NCBI RefSeq assembly: GCF_000026185.1
Contig: NC_010693.1
Coordinates: forward strand, 1 to 46,159
DNA: 46,159 nt
Source: Erwinia tasmaniensis Et1/99
Lineage (GTDB): Bacteria; Pseudomonadota; Gammaproteobacteria; Enterobacterales; Enterobacteriaceae
Direction of reading: 5' to 3'
The translations under genes were made by a program, and so were the position numbers. Of the stretch, positions 26,429 through 35,715 are shown one piece after another. Under the pieces are notes generated by a model. The model was not told the origin of the DNA. It made no database searches and saw only the letters and a program-made list of their open reading frames with translations. Positions within the stretch are counted from its first letter, which is position 1. Each line of letters opens with the position of its first letter.

Positions 26429-28060
26429 TCAGAAGGCTAGCCAGTCGTCACCTGACCCAGCAGCACCTTTCGCCGCCGCTGGCTTAACAACGGCTGGCGT
26501 TGACCGCAACGCAGATTCAGAACTTTCAGGCAGGCGGAATCTGGAAACTGACAGAGTCAGTTCAACGGTCTGGCGTTCTAACGCGCTGGCGGCCGAGGAG
26601 ACTTCTCCAACCAGTGAGGCATTTTGCTGGGTGACGCTATCCATTTCTGAAACCGCAGTAGCCACCTGGTTTATCCCCTTGCTTTGTTCCTCCGAGGCGC
26701 AGGAGATTTGCTTCATAATCTCTGTGACCTCATTCACCGACTGCACGATATCCTTCATGTTGCTTCCCGCCTTGGCCACCAGTTTTGAGCCGTTATTTAC
26801 GCGCGATACTGAATCGGCGATCAGGGTCTCAATCTCCTTCGCCGCGCCCGCACTGCGCTGGGCGAGACTGCGCACCTCACTGGCCACCACGGCGAAACCA
26901 CGCCCCTGTTCACCGGCACGCGCGGCTTCTACCGCGGCATTCAGTGCCAGGATATTGGTCTGAAACGCAATGCTGTTTATAACGGAGGTAATATCGGCAA
27001 TTTTCTTCGAACTGTCAGAGATCCCCTCCATCGTTGTGATCACGTCTGTCACCAGAACGCCGCCCTTTCCTGCCGTCAGGGAGGCGTTATCCGCCAGCGT
27101 ACTGGCCTGACGGGCGTGATCGGCGTTAAGTTTTACCGTTGCCGTCAATTGTTCCATGCTGGCGGCGGTCTGCTCCAGCGCGGATGCCTGCTGTTCGGTA
27201 CGCGATGAGAGATCGTTGTTGCCAGACGAGATCTCAGCCGCGCCAAGATGAATATTATCGGTTCCGCTGCGAATGGAGCTGACGGCTTCGCGCAGACTGT
27301 CCTGCATTTCCCGCACCATTGGCACCAAACGGCCGACGCAATTGCGACTTAAATCACGTAAAGTATGGGTGAGATCGCCTTCGGTAATCAGGCGGAAATG
27401 TTCACGCAGGTTATTCAGTGGACGAACCAGCATCGCGACTAAATAGCGGTCGGTTAACAGCAAAATAGCGATCCCGAGCACCATTGCCAGAATCAGTACG
27501 GTCTTGGTGGTGCTGATAAGGTGCTCGCCGTTTATCCGCGTTTGATCGAGTTTAGCCGCCGCAGCGGTGTTGAATTTCTCCACGCTTGCGCCAAATTCGC
27601 GGCTCAAGGCCGGGGTGACGGTACGGGCATGAAGGCGGTAGTCGTCAAGCGCGGGCTGCTGTGCCAGCCGCACCTGGGGAATGACGCCCTCTTCCAGCAG
27701 CTTCTGCCAGCGTTCCGTTGCCGCTGTGGCATACTGCCTATCCAACGGGCCTGGCGTATGCGCCTTAAACTCCGCCAGCAGTGCGGTCATATTTTCCAGA
27801 GATTGCTTTGCCGCATCCATATCCTGCGGCTTTCTAGAATCTGTAGCGCGAGCCAGGCGGGTAATCACGCGGAAATACTGGTCGTTGCCTTTACTCAGGA
27901 TGGTCATCTGGTCGATCAACTGATGCCCGACCGCATCCCCTTTGCTCAGCTGGCTTAGGGAGCTTAGGCTGTATATGCCCACCGCCCCCCACATGAAACA
28001 GAAGATCCCCAAAATCCACAGCAGAACAGCGCGGATCGTGTAGTTTTTTAGAAAATTCAT
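26429..28060 (-). CDS. Methyl-accepting chemotaxis protein (Tar/Tsr type)
   Basis: 543 aa. Inner-membrane chemoreceptor: TM1 about 10-32, periplasmic four-helix TarH-type ligand domain 33-184, TM2 about 185-203, HAMP 205-262, then the signalling coiled coil with the conserved tip [35 protein letters not shown] (359-393). The C-terminus ends DDWLAF; W and F keep the spacing of the NWETF tether that recruits CheR/CheB, so adaptation may still work. A FliA-type promoter precedes it, tying it to the host's flagellar regulon. Composition is unlike its AT-rich neighbours, and it borders the IS911 end on its 3' side. Ligand unknown. Confidence 0.93.
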   Translation of the reverse strand: MNFLKNYTIRAVLLWILGIFCFMWGAVGIYSLSSLSQLSKGDAVGHQLIDQMTILSKGNDQYFRVITRLARATDSRKPQDMDAAKQSLENMTALLAEFKAHTPGPLDRQYATAATERWQKLLEEGVIPQVRLAQQPALDDYRLHARTVTPALSREFGASVEKFNTAAAAKLDQTRINGEHLISTTKTVLILAMVLGIAILLLTDRYLVAMLVRPLNNLREHFRLITEGDLTHTLRDLSRNCVGRLVPMVREMQDSLREAVSSIRSGTDNIHLGAAEISSGNNDLSSRTEQQASALEQTAASMEQLTATVKLNADHARQASTLADNASLTAGKGGVLVTDVITTMEGISDSSKKIADITSVINSIAFQTNILALNAAVEAARAGEQGRGFAVVASEVRSLAQRSAGAAKEIETLIADSVSRVNNGSKLVAKAGSNMKDIVQSVNEVTEIMKQISCASEEQSKGINQVATAVSEMDSVTQQNASLVGEVSSAASALERQTVELTLSVSRFRLPESSESALRSTPAVVKPAAAKGAAGSGDDWLAF

Positions 28061-28123
28061 AATTGCTCCTGGCCTGGTGAAGCCGTCAATAATGCTTTGT
28101 TATTTTGAGTATTTCAGGAGGTG

Positions 28124-28150
28124 TTATCGGCGAGCCACTGGGGAACTGTG
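28124..28150 (-). promoter_or_regulatory. Sigma-28 (FliA) promoter of the chemoreceptor gene
   Basis: On the reverse strand CACAGTTC (28150-28143), 11 bp, then GCCGATAA (28131-28124). The -10 is an exact match to the FliA consensus; the -35 matches 5 of 8 of TAAAGTTT. The start codon is about 64 bp downstream, with AGGAG before it. Confidence 0.8.
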
Positions 28151-28530
28151 ATATTATTTAGCAAAAAAAAGACTGAATCTTCATGGGGAATATAAATACT
28201 CCACTTTATGGACAATTAGCTCCCCCTGCACACCATCTTTCTGGCTGGGCATCTCCGGGATAGTCAGAATCAAAGCCGGAATCACCCCGGGCATATTTGG
28301 GATTACCCCTTTTATACCAAATTTAGCGATCGCTCCTGAAGCCACGCCCCTCAAGGGCTCAGGACGTTTTTGTTCGAAAATGGATCCTTTACCATCTTTG
28401 GATTACCCTCCATACTGCGAGTAAAACCAAATTCAGGATCCTCCTGGCGCGATTTATTGCGCTCGCTCCAGACATCCGGCTGCGGGAAAATGGCCGCATA
28501 AATCCACCGATCGCGCTACGTGAAAACTTT
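28151..28530. other. Intergenic region before the ResD-like recombinase
   Basis: No gene seen. A GGATCCT at 28382 is mirrored by AGGATCC near 28434, a ~58-bp span with inverted ends, in the place where F carries rfsF, the ResD site. That it is the recombination site is only a positional guess. Confidence 0.35.
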
Positions 28531-29274
28531 ATGATAATGAACCCCGTTGCCCTGCAGAATTCACCAGAACGCATCAGTGCGCTGAGCATCGCGCCGGGCG
28601 TAGATTTTTCGATGGCCATTGCCCTGAGACGGATAGCGACGTCGAACGGCGTGACGCCCTTCTACCTGCTGGCACCAGAAGTGAGCGCATTACTCCACTA
28701 TATGCCCGACCGTAAGCACCACTTTCTGTTCAGCACGCTGTGGAACACCGGTGCCCGTATCGGGGAAGCCTGCAGCCTTCAGCCGGAGTCTTTCGTGCTG
28801 GACGGCCCGCGACCTTTTGTGCGCATCCTCTCGGAAAAGGTCCGAAGCCGCCGGGGGCGCCCGCCTAAGGATGCCGTACGTCTGGTACCACTCAGTGACA
28901 GGAGCTACGTGCATCAGGTTATAAGCTGGATGGCCACCGCCCGTCCCAGGCGCCGTGAACCGATATGGTCAGCCACAGATGAAACCATGCGCAACTGGCT
29001 GAAGGCGGCGGTCAACCGGGCGGCGGCGGATGGCGTACATTTTTCAATACCGGTGACGCCGCACACGTTTCGCCATTCGTACATCATGCACATGCTTTAC
29101 CACCGTCAGCCGCTGAAAGTTATCCAGTCACTCGTTGGCCACAAGGATGCACGATCGATTGAGGTCTATACCCGGGTGTTTGCACTTGAGCTTGCGGGTA
29201 CGCTGGCCGTGCCCTTCACCGGCGATGGTTCCGATGCGGCGGCAGTACTACGCTCCCTGCCCCCCCAGTCGTAA
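28531..29274 (+). CDS. resD: ResD-like tyrosine site-specific recombinase
   Basis: 247 aa. Resolves plasmid multimers. Catalytic residues are visible: Arg in [12 protein letters not shown], His-x-x-Arg in [14 protein letters not shown], the second His in LVGHKD and the nucleophile Tyr in SIEVYTRVF. It is the F-plasmid ResD / RepFIB-linked integrase family, and lies next to the RepFIA-like replicon as in F. Start could be ATG 28531 or 28537; neither has a clear ribosome site. Confidence 0.88.
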   Translation: MIMNPVALQNSPERISALSIAPGVDFSMAIALRRIATSNGVTPFYLLAPEVSALLHYMPDRKHHFLFSTLWNTGARIGEACSLQPESFVLDGPRPFVRILSEKVRSRRGRPPKDAVRLVPLSDRSYVHQVISWMATARPRRREPIWSATDETMRNWLKAAVNRAAADGVHFSIPVTPHTFRHSYIMHMLYHRQPLKVIQSLVGHKDARSIEVYTRVFALELAGTLAVPFTGDGSDAAAVLRSLPPQS

Positions 29275-29516
29275 ATCACCGGATACAAGAAAAAATGCCG
29301 CACGCTGTTTACAACAGAGCGGTAGCAGCGGCGATGCGTGTCTGTGCTGGCATTCGGTGTCAGCTTATATAATTCCTTCATCAGGCTCACGGACAGGGTA
29401 TCCCTCATGGCGATATCCTCCCGTATACCGGCGTAAAGGCGGGTTTCATGCCTTTCTTTTTCTGAATAAATGAGGTTATGCGGGTATTGCGCTGGCAACA
29501 ACCGAATCTCTCTACA
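29275..29516. other. Intergenic region after resD
   Basis: No gene supported. It separates the recombinase from the iteron cluster. Confidence 0.3.
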
Positions 29517-29994
29517 TGTGACAAATTGCCTTCAAAGTTTCTTCACCACAGGTGCTCCGCTTAATACAGCTGGATTAAGGACTGTGACAATCTACCCTCA
29601 TCATCCATACAGAGGTAACAGAGGTAACAGAGGTATCACGGCCAGTACAGATGATGTAAATGTGACAAAATGCCTTCAGTATTGAGTGGAACCTTCACTC
29701 ATCATTGTTCATTGAAACGGTAACAAATCACCGTCAGAGCTCAGACCCCATTTTAAAAACTGCCCTTTACTTTCGGAATGACAACCGCGGCATTCTACCT
29801 CCGGGTACAGGGTCAGCCAAAGTGTGACAATCCGCCCTGAAAAGGGGCACATTGCATGGTGTGACGATATGCCCTGGGAACGGGAAGCATAGATGAAGAA
29901 CCGTCAGTGGAAAGCGATATTAATTAGCGTGGCAAGAGTACGGGCTGTCAGGGATTTGCTGCAGCGCTGAAAAACCAGAGGGCAAGTTGTCACA
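29517..29994. repeat. incC: incC-like iteron cluster downstream of repE
   Basis: RepE-type iterons (TGTGACAA-N2-TGCCCTCAG) occur at 29517-29535, 29583-29600, 29661-29679, 29823-29840 and 29860-29877, a degenerate one at about 29720, and one inverted at 29976-29994 that overlaps the repE stop. They are irregularly spaced (60-160 bp). In F the incC repeats downstream of repE titrate RepE and hold copy number down; the same role is likely. Confidence 0.85.
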
Positions 29995-30733
29995 CTTCAG
30001 TAAATGAAAAAACGATATGGGTTGTCAGTCGTCCTGATTTTTTTTCAACATAAGTTACGCTTAGCGGGGTACGGCGATTAATCTCATCCACAACCGGAAC
30101 CAGAAAACGACGACGGAAATCAGGCATACGGGTATAGCTTTGTGGCAGCTGGTAGCGTTCAATCATCCATTCTATCCCGAGAATGACGGTTCCATACCTC
30201 AGGTTACCCCTGTACTGACACAACGATTCATACAGGCGCATGGCATAAGGGCTGGTTATTTCGCGTGTTTCACCCAGGCGGAACTGAGTGAACCGATTCT
30301 GTAATCCGACAAAGTAAGGGATGAGGTAAGGATTAAGGTGGACGCTGTATACGCCCCTTGCCGGGCTGTGCGCACGCTTTATGAACCAGGGAAAAGACTC
30401 ATATCCCTTCTCATCACCCAGATCTTCCTCTGGCTTATAGAAAACAACCTCTTTCCCGACGAAGTTTTTCAGAGCCTTTCGGATATCCTTACTCGCCTCC
30501 GCCGAGGTCAGTCCAAAGGTTTTCGCATAATGTGAAACGGCAATTTCGCACTTACCATCGTGGAAATTCTCACTGTCGTGTGTTTCTGTCCTGCGTATCT
30601 GATCGACAAACAGGTAGAGCATACGCTTCTGATCGCGGGAAAGACTGTAGGCAGCTTCAGTCAGTTCATTTGACTGTACGATGCGCTGCCCCACCTTTCG
30701 GGGTTTATCAGCAACGATTAATTCTGAGGTCAT
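29990..30733 (-). CDS. repE: Replication initiator RepE-like (RepFIA, Rep_3 family)
   Basis: 247 aa, about the size of F RepE (251). Near-identical stretches include [39 protein letters not shown] and [16 protein letters not shown], with the DNA-contact region [13 protein letters not shown]. It has two winged-helix domains; monomers open the origin at iterons and dimers repress repE. Iteron clusters flank the gene on both sides exactly as in F. It is the second replicon of the plasmid, and its gene points away from parAB. Confidence 0.95.
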   Translation of the reverse strand: MTSELIVADKPRKVGQRIVQSNELTEAAYSLSRDQKRMLYLFVDQIRRTETHDSENFHDGKCEIAVSHYAKTFGLTSAEASKDIRKALKNFVGKEVVFYKPEEDLGDEKGYESFPWFIKRAHSPARGVYSVHLNPYLIPYFVGLQNRFTQFRLGETREITSPYAMRLYESLCQYRGNLRYGTVILGIEWMIERYQLPQSYTRMPDFRRRFLVPVVDEINRRTPLSVTYVEKKSGRLTTHIVFSFTEV

Positions 30734-30755
30734 CGGATGTCGGATGCTCCGCTAT

Positions 30756-30779
30756 TGTGACATGTGGTCAGGTTGTCAC
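30756..30779 (-). promoter_or_regulatory. repE operator (inverted half-iterons)
   Basis: TGTGAC (30756-30761) and GTCAC (30775-30779) are opposed iteron halves just upstream of the repE start. In F such an inverted repeat binds RepE dimers and represses transcription. Confidence 0.7.
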
Positions 30780-30823
30780 GCTAAAAAAGTGTTGTCAATA
30801 ACCCTGTGTTTTTACTAATTTTT

Positions 30824-30915
30824 CAGGGCAGTTTGTCACAGATTTGAGGGTGAGTTGTCACAATAAAACCCCATATTGAGGGCAGAGTGTCACAGCATCA
30901 GGGCATTTTGTCACA
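30824..30915. other. ori2-like origin with four iterons
   Basis: Four iterons in one orientation, each ending TTGTCACA or GTGTCACA: 30824-30840, 30846-30862, 30878-30894 and 30899-30915 (steps of 22, 32 and 21 bp). F ori2 also has four. An A/T-rich stretch (30958-31010), suited to melting, follows. Confidence 0.88.
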
Positions 30916-31063
30916 TAAACACGCTGCCAGGCTGCATCAGCCCTGGCCTCTGGGGGGGCTAAAAAGGGTTTAAAAATAATCTTAAAAAGATCTCTTTAAA
31001 AATGAGGCCTGTATATGTGTATAACTTTCGTGCTAACACAGCTAACGCGCCTGCGGCTTGTTC

Positions 31064-31108
31064 AACCTGCGAAAGGGGCATAAAAAATTTATGCCCCTTT
31101 CGCAGGTT
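31064..31108. repeat. Perfect 45-bp palindrome upstream of parA
   Basis: A 21-bp arm beginning AACCTGCGAAAGGGGCATAA (31064-31084) is exactly repeated in reverse at 31088-31108 around a 3-bp centre. It separates the origin from parA and could be a bidirectional terminator or a protein-binding site. Confidence 0.9.
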
Positions 31109-31193
31109 AGTCTTCAGAAATCGTTCTCACCAGAAATGGATAATACCGGGGACTCAACTCTTAACAGCCGTTATGAACATATTATCTACATAC

Positions 31194-31258
31194 ATGTTGA
31201 TTTTTTGATTAATATGCAGGATTATTGACTTAGTGTTGATTTTCTACATAAAAGGCTT
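31194..31258 (+). promoter_or_regulatory. parAB promoter/operator region
   Basis: TGTTGATTTT occurs twice (about 31195 and 31232). TTGACT near 31226 followed after 17 bp by ATAAAA gives a promoter. In P1 ParA binds palindromic sites here to repress the operon. Confidence 0.5.
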
Positions 31259-31263
31259 ACTTA

Positions 31264-32463
31264 ATGAGTGCTACGTCACATCAGGCTGAAAAGATAGCGG
31301 TTCGGGCAGGAAAGATGCTGACCGCGTTGACAGAGCAGATCCGTGCACAGAAACAGGAACTGCACGAAGACGTTTACTTCCAGGTTTACGCAAAAGCAGC
31401 CCTGTCAAAGCTCCCTAAGCTGACACGTGCCAACGTAGACTACGCAGTAAGCGAAATGGAGGAGAATGGCTATAAATTTGATAAACGTTCAGCCGGATCC
31501 TCAACAAAATATGCCATGAATCTCCAGAATATCATTGATATTTACCACCACAGGGGGGTTCCAAAATACCGTGACAGGCATTCTGAAGCGTTAGCGGTAT
31601 TTGTCGGAAATCTCAAAGGGGGTGTATCGAAGACTGTTTCAACCGTTTCCCTTGCTCACGGCATGCGCTCCCATCCACACCTTCTTTTTGAAGACCTGCG
31701 TATCCTGGTCGTAGATCTTGACCCACAGTCTTCGGCAACGATGTTCCTCAACCATTCCCGAGCCGTTGGCGTGGTGGAAACAACTTCGGCTCAGGCAATG
31801 CTTCAGAACGTGTCCCGTGAAGAGCTTCTGAATGAGTTTGTCGTGCAATCCGTTGTACCCGGTGTTGATGTCATTCCAGCCTCAATTGATGATGCGTTTA
31901 TCGCATCGGGATGGGAATCTCTGTGTCGAGAACATCTTCCGGGCCAAAATCCGCACGCTGTTCTTCGAGACAACATCATTAATAAACTGAAGACTGACTA
32001 TGACTTGATCTTCATCGACAGTGGCCCTCATCTTGATGCGTTTTTGAATAATGCGATTGCTGCAGCCGATGTGTTGATGACTCCGGTGCCCCCTGCCCAG
32101 GTGGACTTTCACTCAACACTCAAATACCTGACCAGATTACCTGAGCTTGTTAGCATCATCGAATCGTCAGGATGTGAATGTCGCCTGCGGGCCAACATTG
32201 GTTTTATGTCAAAGCTGTCCAATAAGCCGGATCACAAAATGTGCCACAGCCTGGCGAAAGAGATATTTGGCGGTGAAATGCTTGATGTGGCTCTTCCGCG
32301 TCTTGATGGTTTTGAACGGTGCGGAGAGTCCTTTGATACGGTTATTTCAGCTAACCCCTCTACTTATGTGGGCAGTAGTGAGGCGCTTAAAAACGCCCGC
32401 TCAGCAGCTGAAGACTTTGCTAAAGCAGCGTTTGACCGACTCGAATTTTTACGGATTAATTGA
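31264..32463 (+). CDS. parA: Partition ATPase ParA (P1 type Ia)
   Basis: 399 aa, matching P1 ParA closely in length and text (for example YAKAALSKLPKLTRANVDYA and AVSEMEENGYKFDKR). The N-terminal ~105 residues hold the operator-binding helix-turn-helix of type Ia ParA. The deviant Walker A is KGGVSKT (118-124), Walker A' region VVDLDPQSSATM follows, and IFIDSGPHLDAFL is the switch/Walker B part. It moves plasmids along the nucleoid with ParB-parS and represses its own operon. The stop overlaps the region just before parB. Confidence 0.96.
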   Translation: MSATSHQAEKIAVRAGKMLTALTEQIRAQKQELHEDVYFQVYAKAALSKLPKLTRANVDYAVSEMEENGYKFDKRSAGSSTKYAMNLQNIIDIYHHRGVPKYRDRHSEALAVFVGNLKGGVSKTVSTVSLAHGMRSHPHLLFEDLRILVVDLDPQSSATMFLNHSRAVGVVETTSAQAMLQNVSREELLNEFVVQSVVPGVDVIPASIDDAFIASGWESLCREHLPGQNPHAVLRDNIINKLKTDYDLIFIDSGPHLDAFLNNAIAAADVLMTPVPPAQVDFHSTLKYLTRLPELVSIIESSGCECRLRANIGFMSKLSNKPDHKMCHSLAKEIFGGEMLDVALPRLDGFERCGESFDTVISANPSTYVGSSEALKNARSAAEDFAKAAFDRLEFLRIN

Positions 32464-32471
32464 GGTTTAAG

Positions 32472-33443
32472 ATGAGTAAGCCGCGTCATACGATTGGACG
32501 AACGTTCAGCGCCCCTGTCCTGAAGAGCGAAGCATCAGCCGAAAAGTTTCAGCAGGTTTTTACCTTGTCCTCTGGCAGAAAGGTCCTCTTTTCCCGAACA
32601 ACAGTACCCGCATCCGACGTCGAAGCCACTACGTACGTTGTACAGGAAAACAACGGACGTGACCAGTCGGCCCTGACTCCCGAATCACTGAAGGACATCA
32701 CTCGAACACTACGCCTTCAGCAGTTCTTCCCGACTATTGGGGTACGTAACAAACAAGGTATTGAGATCCTGGACGGCTCACGCCGCCGTGCATCAGCGTT
32801 GATTATCCGGAGCGATCTGCATGTCCTTGTGACTGACGATCCCCTGACTTCGGCAGAGGCCCGCGCTCTGGCGAAGGATATTCAGACCGCTCGTGAGCAT
32901 AACATTCGTGAAGTAGGTCTGCGTTTACAAACCCTGAAATCATCCGGTTTGTCGCAGAAAGAAATTGCAGAATCAGAGGGGCTTTCGCAAGCGACGGTGA
33001 CCCGTGCGCTTCAGGCTGCCAGCGTTTCAACCAATCTCCTCTCCGTGTTTCCAGTACAGGCTGTACTGTCATTTTCTGACTATAAAACACTGCTGGCTAC
33101 TGAGGAGCTTCTTTCTGGCAAAGGAATTACTCAGGACGAGCTTCTTTCAAACCTTACTGACGTGTTGAAAGAGATCCATACTGATGAGTCACTGGCAGAT
33201 GATGAGGTTAAGAGCAAGTTGATTGCGGAAATTCGCAAAGAAGCACTGGTTATGGGCACTCCTTTATCCAGGGATAAGGCAGTTACCACGTCATTGTGGC
33301 AGTTCGGCGATAAAAACCGATTTGCGCGCAAGAAAACAAAAGGACGAACGTTCAGTTATGAATTTAACCGTCTGGCACCTGAAGTTCAGAGCGCGCTGGA
33401 TGAAGCTATTGGTAACGTACTTTCTGCTCACCTGAACAAATAA
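32472..33443 (+). CDS. parB: Centromere-binding protein ParB (P1 type)
   Basis: 323 aa from ATG 32472 (GAGG 6 nt ahead); an in-frame TTG at 32460 lies inside the end of parA. It has the ParB box (PTIGVRNKQGIEILDGSRRR), the helix-turn-helix (LSQKEIAESEGLSQATVTRA) and the C-terminal dimer/B-box-binding domain (RFARKKTKGRTFSYEFNRLA). It loads on parS just downstream. Clearly P1/P7 family but diverged in the N-terminal ParA-contact segment. Confidence 0.95.
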   Translation: MSKPRHTIGRTFSAPVLKSEASAEKFQQVFTLSSGRKVLFSRTTVPASDVEATTYVVQENNGRDQSALTPESLKDITRTLRLQQFFPTIGVRNKQGIEILDGSRRRASALIIRSDLHVLVTDDPLTSAEARALAKDIQTAREHNIREVGLRLQTLKSSGLSQKEIAESEGLSQATVTRALQAASVSTNLLSVFPVQAVLSFSDYKTLLATEELLSGKGITQDELLSNLTDVLKEIHTDESLADDEVKSKLIAEIRKEALVMGTPLSRDKAVTTSLWQFGDKNRFARKKTKGRTFSYEFNRLAPEVQSALDEAIGNVLSAHLNK

Positions 33444-33497
33444 ATGTCCTCCATCCACACTTCTTCTCTAACCCTATGATTTGCTGATTTTATCTAT

Positions 33498-33652
33498 GGA
33501 GATTTCAATGTGAAATCTCCGGAGTAAATCTCATTTGTGAGCAAAATTTAAGCTGCGATAGCATGGTGAAATTTTTTCTCCTCCGTGAGGATTTCATTAT
33601 CAAACTCATGTTTTCAAAGGGTTTTGTAATAAAATTTCACATTGAAATCTCC
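33498..33652. other. parS: parS-like centromere region
   Basis: GGAGATTTCAATGTGAAATC (33498 on, ending TCTCC at 33520) and AAATTTCACATTGAAATCTCC (33632-33652) are opposed ATTTCAA/C heptamer pairs like P1 A-boxes, with GGAGA/TCTCC where B-boxes would be. More single heptamers lie between (around 33566 and 33590). The ~155-bp span is longer than the P1 site (about 80 bp). Confidence 0.72.
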
Positions 33653-34069
33653 ATTGCTGTAAATGGATGATCACTCGAGATGCTTGATAACCAGAAAGTC
33701 ATATAAGTTTAGTATGAGCGACTGCTTAGTCGTAATGAACCTGAAGTTATATTTGATACATTTAGTCGCTTGATGAACCTCCTAAAATTTCTTCTTTATG
33801 ATTGGCGTTTTCGCTTATAACACCCTGACGTTCTTTATATCCAGACACATGAAATAAAGCTTTCAGTAGCGCTGTTGTTTGTGTGTATGGGAAACTACAT
33901 AGCATCGTTTTGACTTTACTTACCATGAATAATGACGATATAAATTCGTATATGGTGGTTACTGTCGCGTGATAAGACGTGAAATAGCTAATTTCACTGA
34001 TTTTTTATCTTAAATCCTTTCTTCAGACACGCTTATCCTGAACAGGCATCTTTATCCATTTTTTTTTCT
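33653..34069. other. AT-rich stretch without genes
   Basis: No open frame of interest, no clear repeat and no recognised element. It separates the partition locus from decayed transposon DNA. Confidence 0.5.
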
Positions 34070-34685
34070 CTATGTGACGAAGCCTTTCCGGCAATAATTT
34101 CGTTGCATGGCTACCTGCCCGGGCACCGGCAAAACGCAGACGGGTGTCGGATAGGATGTATTGTACGGGTCCGTACGCATAAAGCCCTTCATCAGCACCA
34201 CCAATCCGGGCTTCTCCGTTTCCCAGGCCTGCATCTCAAGGGCTCTATACACTCGGTGGAGTACGTCCCCCGCTTACGGTTAGCCAGAAAGCTGGCGTGA
34301 CGTACCATACCATCTTAAAATTCCGCACCGGAATTTGGCTGATATGACGTCCTATCATATCTTCCTGACTCAGGGTTTTTCATTTATGTTTCCCCGTGGG
34401 GTGATCAAGATAGTGATTATCACCCCGCCGCCGCTGTAGTGGTGCAGGCGCGATGCCCGCACAGGGCGCTTCAGATAAAGACTAAGATATTTCACGTTGT
34501 GCCCGGATCCCAGGGTCTTCTTCGCAAAATGCACCTTCCAGTAACGGGTCTGCAGACAGCGCCGACACCGGCATTCGTCACGGATTTCATCCAGTCCAGG
34601 CAGCTTGCCGGACATGAACCGAGCGTATGAGCCGCGAAACAGCCGGATAACGGCGCTTCGCTTAATCGAGCCTACCACGCGTTTC
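34070..34685 (-). pseudogene. IS91-family (Y2) transposase remnant
   Basis: One reverse frame reads YWKVHFAKKTLGSGHNVKYL, SLYLKRPVRASRLHHYSGGG, typical of IS91-family transposases. After a break another frame reads VYRALEMQAWETEKPGLVVL MKGF, also from this family's C-terminal region. Stops and shifts occur near 34370 and 34260; the N-terminal catalytic part is absent. Confidence 0.7.
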
Positions 34686-34689
34686 GGTT

Positions 34690-35120
34690 ACGCGAGTGTG
34701 CTCTGACGGCCGTAATTAGCGGATGCCGGTATACGGGGGCTTTTCCAGATATCATCGCCTGTCAGATTTATGTGCTCCCAACCTAACATGGACAAATGCG
34801 ACAGCAACTGTTAGTTGGTCTGAAGCCCTTTAATATTGATGGCATCGAACGCTGTTTTCATATACGTGGTATTCAACAGAGAGAACGCTGCATCAGCGGC
34901 TTCAGTCTACTGGCGTGACAGCCCTGGTTTTAGGGTTTCAGGTCCCTGGTTTCTCCCTGCCGGCGCATATATACCGCACGTGTCAGGGCGTTACTGGCTT
35001 CACCTTTATTCGGTCCCGCCTGTATTTGTCCACGCAGTGCAGGATCGCGGAACCCGTCAAGCATATACAGCGCTCACTCAATACGACCAATTTCTCGCAG
35101 TGCTTTGGCAAGTTTTAGGG
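34690..35120 (-). pseudogene. Tn3-family transposase C-terminal remnant
   Basis: Reverse-strand frames read KLAKALREIGRIE, FRDPALRGQIQAGPNKGEAS NALTRAVYMRR (the catalytic Glu region) and then [25 protein letters not shown] at about 34700-34800. Several stops interrupt it. This is a third, different Tn3-family transposase relic on the plasmid. Confidence 0.7.
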
Positions 35121-35122
35121 CT

Positions 35123-35246
35123 GTGACCACCCAGACGGCGCAAGGAGGCTTCTTCATGGCGTTAAGCGGGGTGGCCTGGCAGGGCGGGGGTAGATTGGTA
35201 AAACCCGTCAGACCGGAAGCGATTCGCCGGGGTTACGGTGCCCCGT
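35123..35246 (+). repeat. Long imperfect direct repeat, copy 2 (partner at 1606-1735)
   Basis: GTGACCAC, GGAGGCTTCT, GCGTTAAGCGGGG and CTGGCAGGGCGGGG follow in the same order as in copy 1, with small differences and a shorter G run. It lies between transposon relics and a small gene. Confidence 0.65.
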
Positions 35247-35343
35247 GACTATCGCGTTAATCCTGACTGGACTTGTCGCCTCCATGCACTTTCGCGCATA
35301 ATGTCACCCGGATATCAATCCGGCCATTTAAAGGAGAATGAAT

Positions 35344-35715
35344 GTGAGCTTTCTGGATGAACTGAAAAACAAAGGTAAATCTTTAGTTAGCGACGTGGCT
35401 GATGAGGTCAGCGCGGCCGCAGGTAAACTGAAAGATATGGCGAATGATGGCCTGTCTGAAACAAAAGAAAAGATGGCAGGCGCGAAAGAAGAGGCTGAAA
35501 CCGCCATCGAAAACGTAAGCCATGATGCTGCAGAAAAGGCTGAGGATGTCGTAAGCTCCCTGTCTGAAAAAAAAGACGGCATATCAGCCACGGTCAGTGA
35601 TGCAGCGGCCGGCGTCAAACGCACAGCAGAAGATGCCGTTCAGGCTACGGGTGAGAAGGCTGACAGTCTCGTTGCCAGAGCAAAGAAAGATGATGGCCCA
35701 GAGCAGAAACGGTGA
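35344..35715 (+). CDS. LEA-like hydrophilic alanine-rich helical protein
   Basis: About 123 aa. GTG 35344 is preferred over ATG 35338, because AAGGAG (35331-35336) is 7 nt from the GTG but only 1 nt from the ATG. It is almost all Ala, Lys, Glu, Asp and Ser in short repeating helical units (SAAAGKLKDMANDGLSETKE, EEAETAIENVSHDAAEKAED) with no cysteine and little hydrophobic core, like group 3 LEA or apolipophorin-like stress proteins. No signal peptide. Such proteins can protect against drying or bind membranes; the function here is not known. A 6-bp hairpin (CCGGAT/ATCCGG, 35308-35323) precedes it. Confidence 0.7.
   Translation: MSFLDELKNKGKSLVSDVADEVSAAAGKLKDMANDGLSETKEKMAGAKEEAETAIENVSHDAAEKAEDVVSSLSEKKDGISATVSDAAAGVKRTAEDAVQATGEKADSLVARAKKDDGPEQKR

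Noticed and set aside
29517..29994. Spaced TGTGACAA repeats as a CRISPR array
   Set aside because: Spacing is irregular (60-160 bp), orientation mixed at the end, and the motif matches RepE iterons next to repE.
30824..30915. Second iteron group as a CRISPR array
   Set aside because: Only four 17-bp units, spaced 21-32 bp, in the exact place of ori2.
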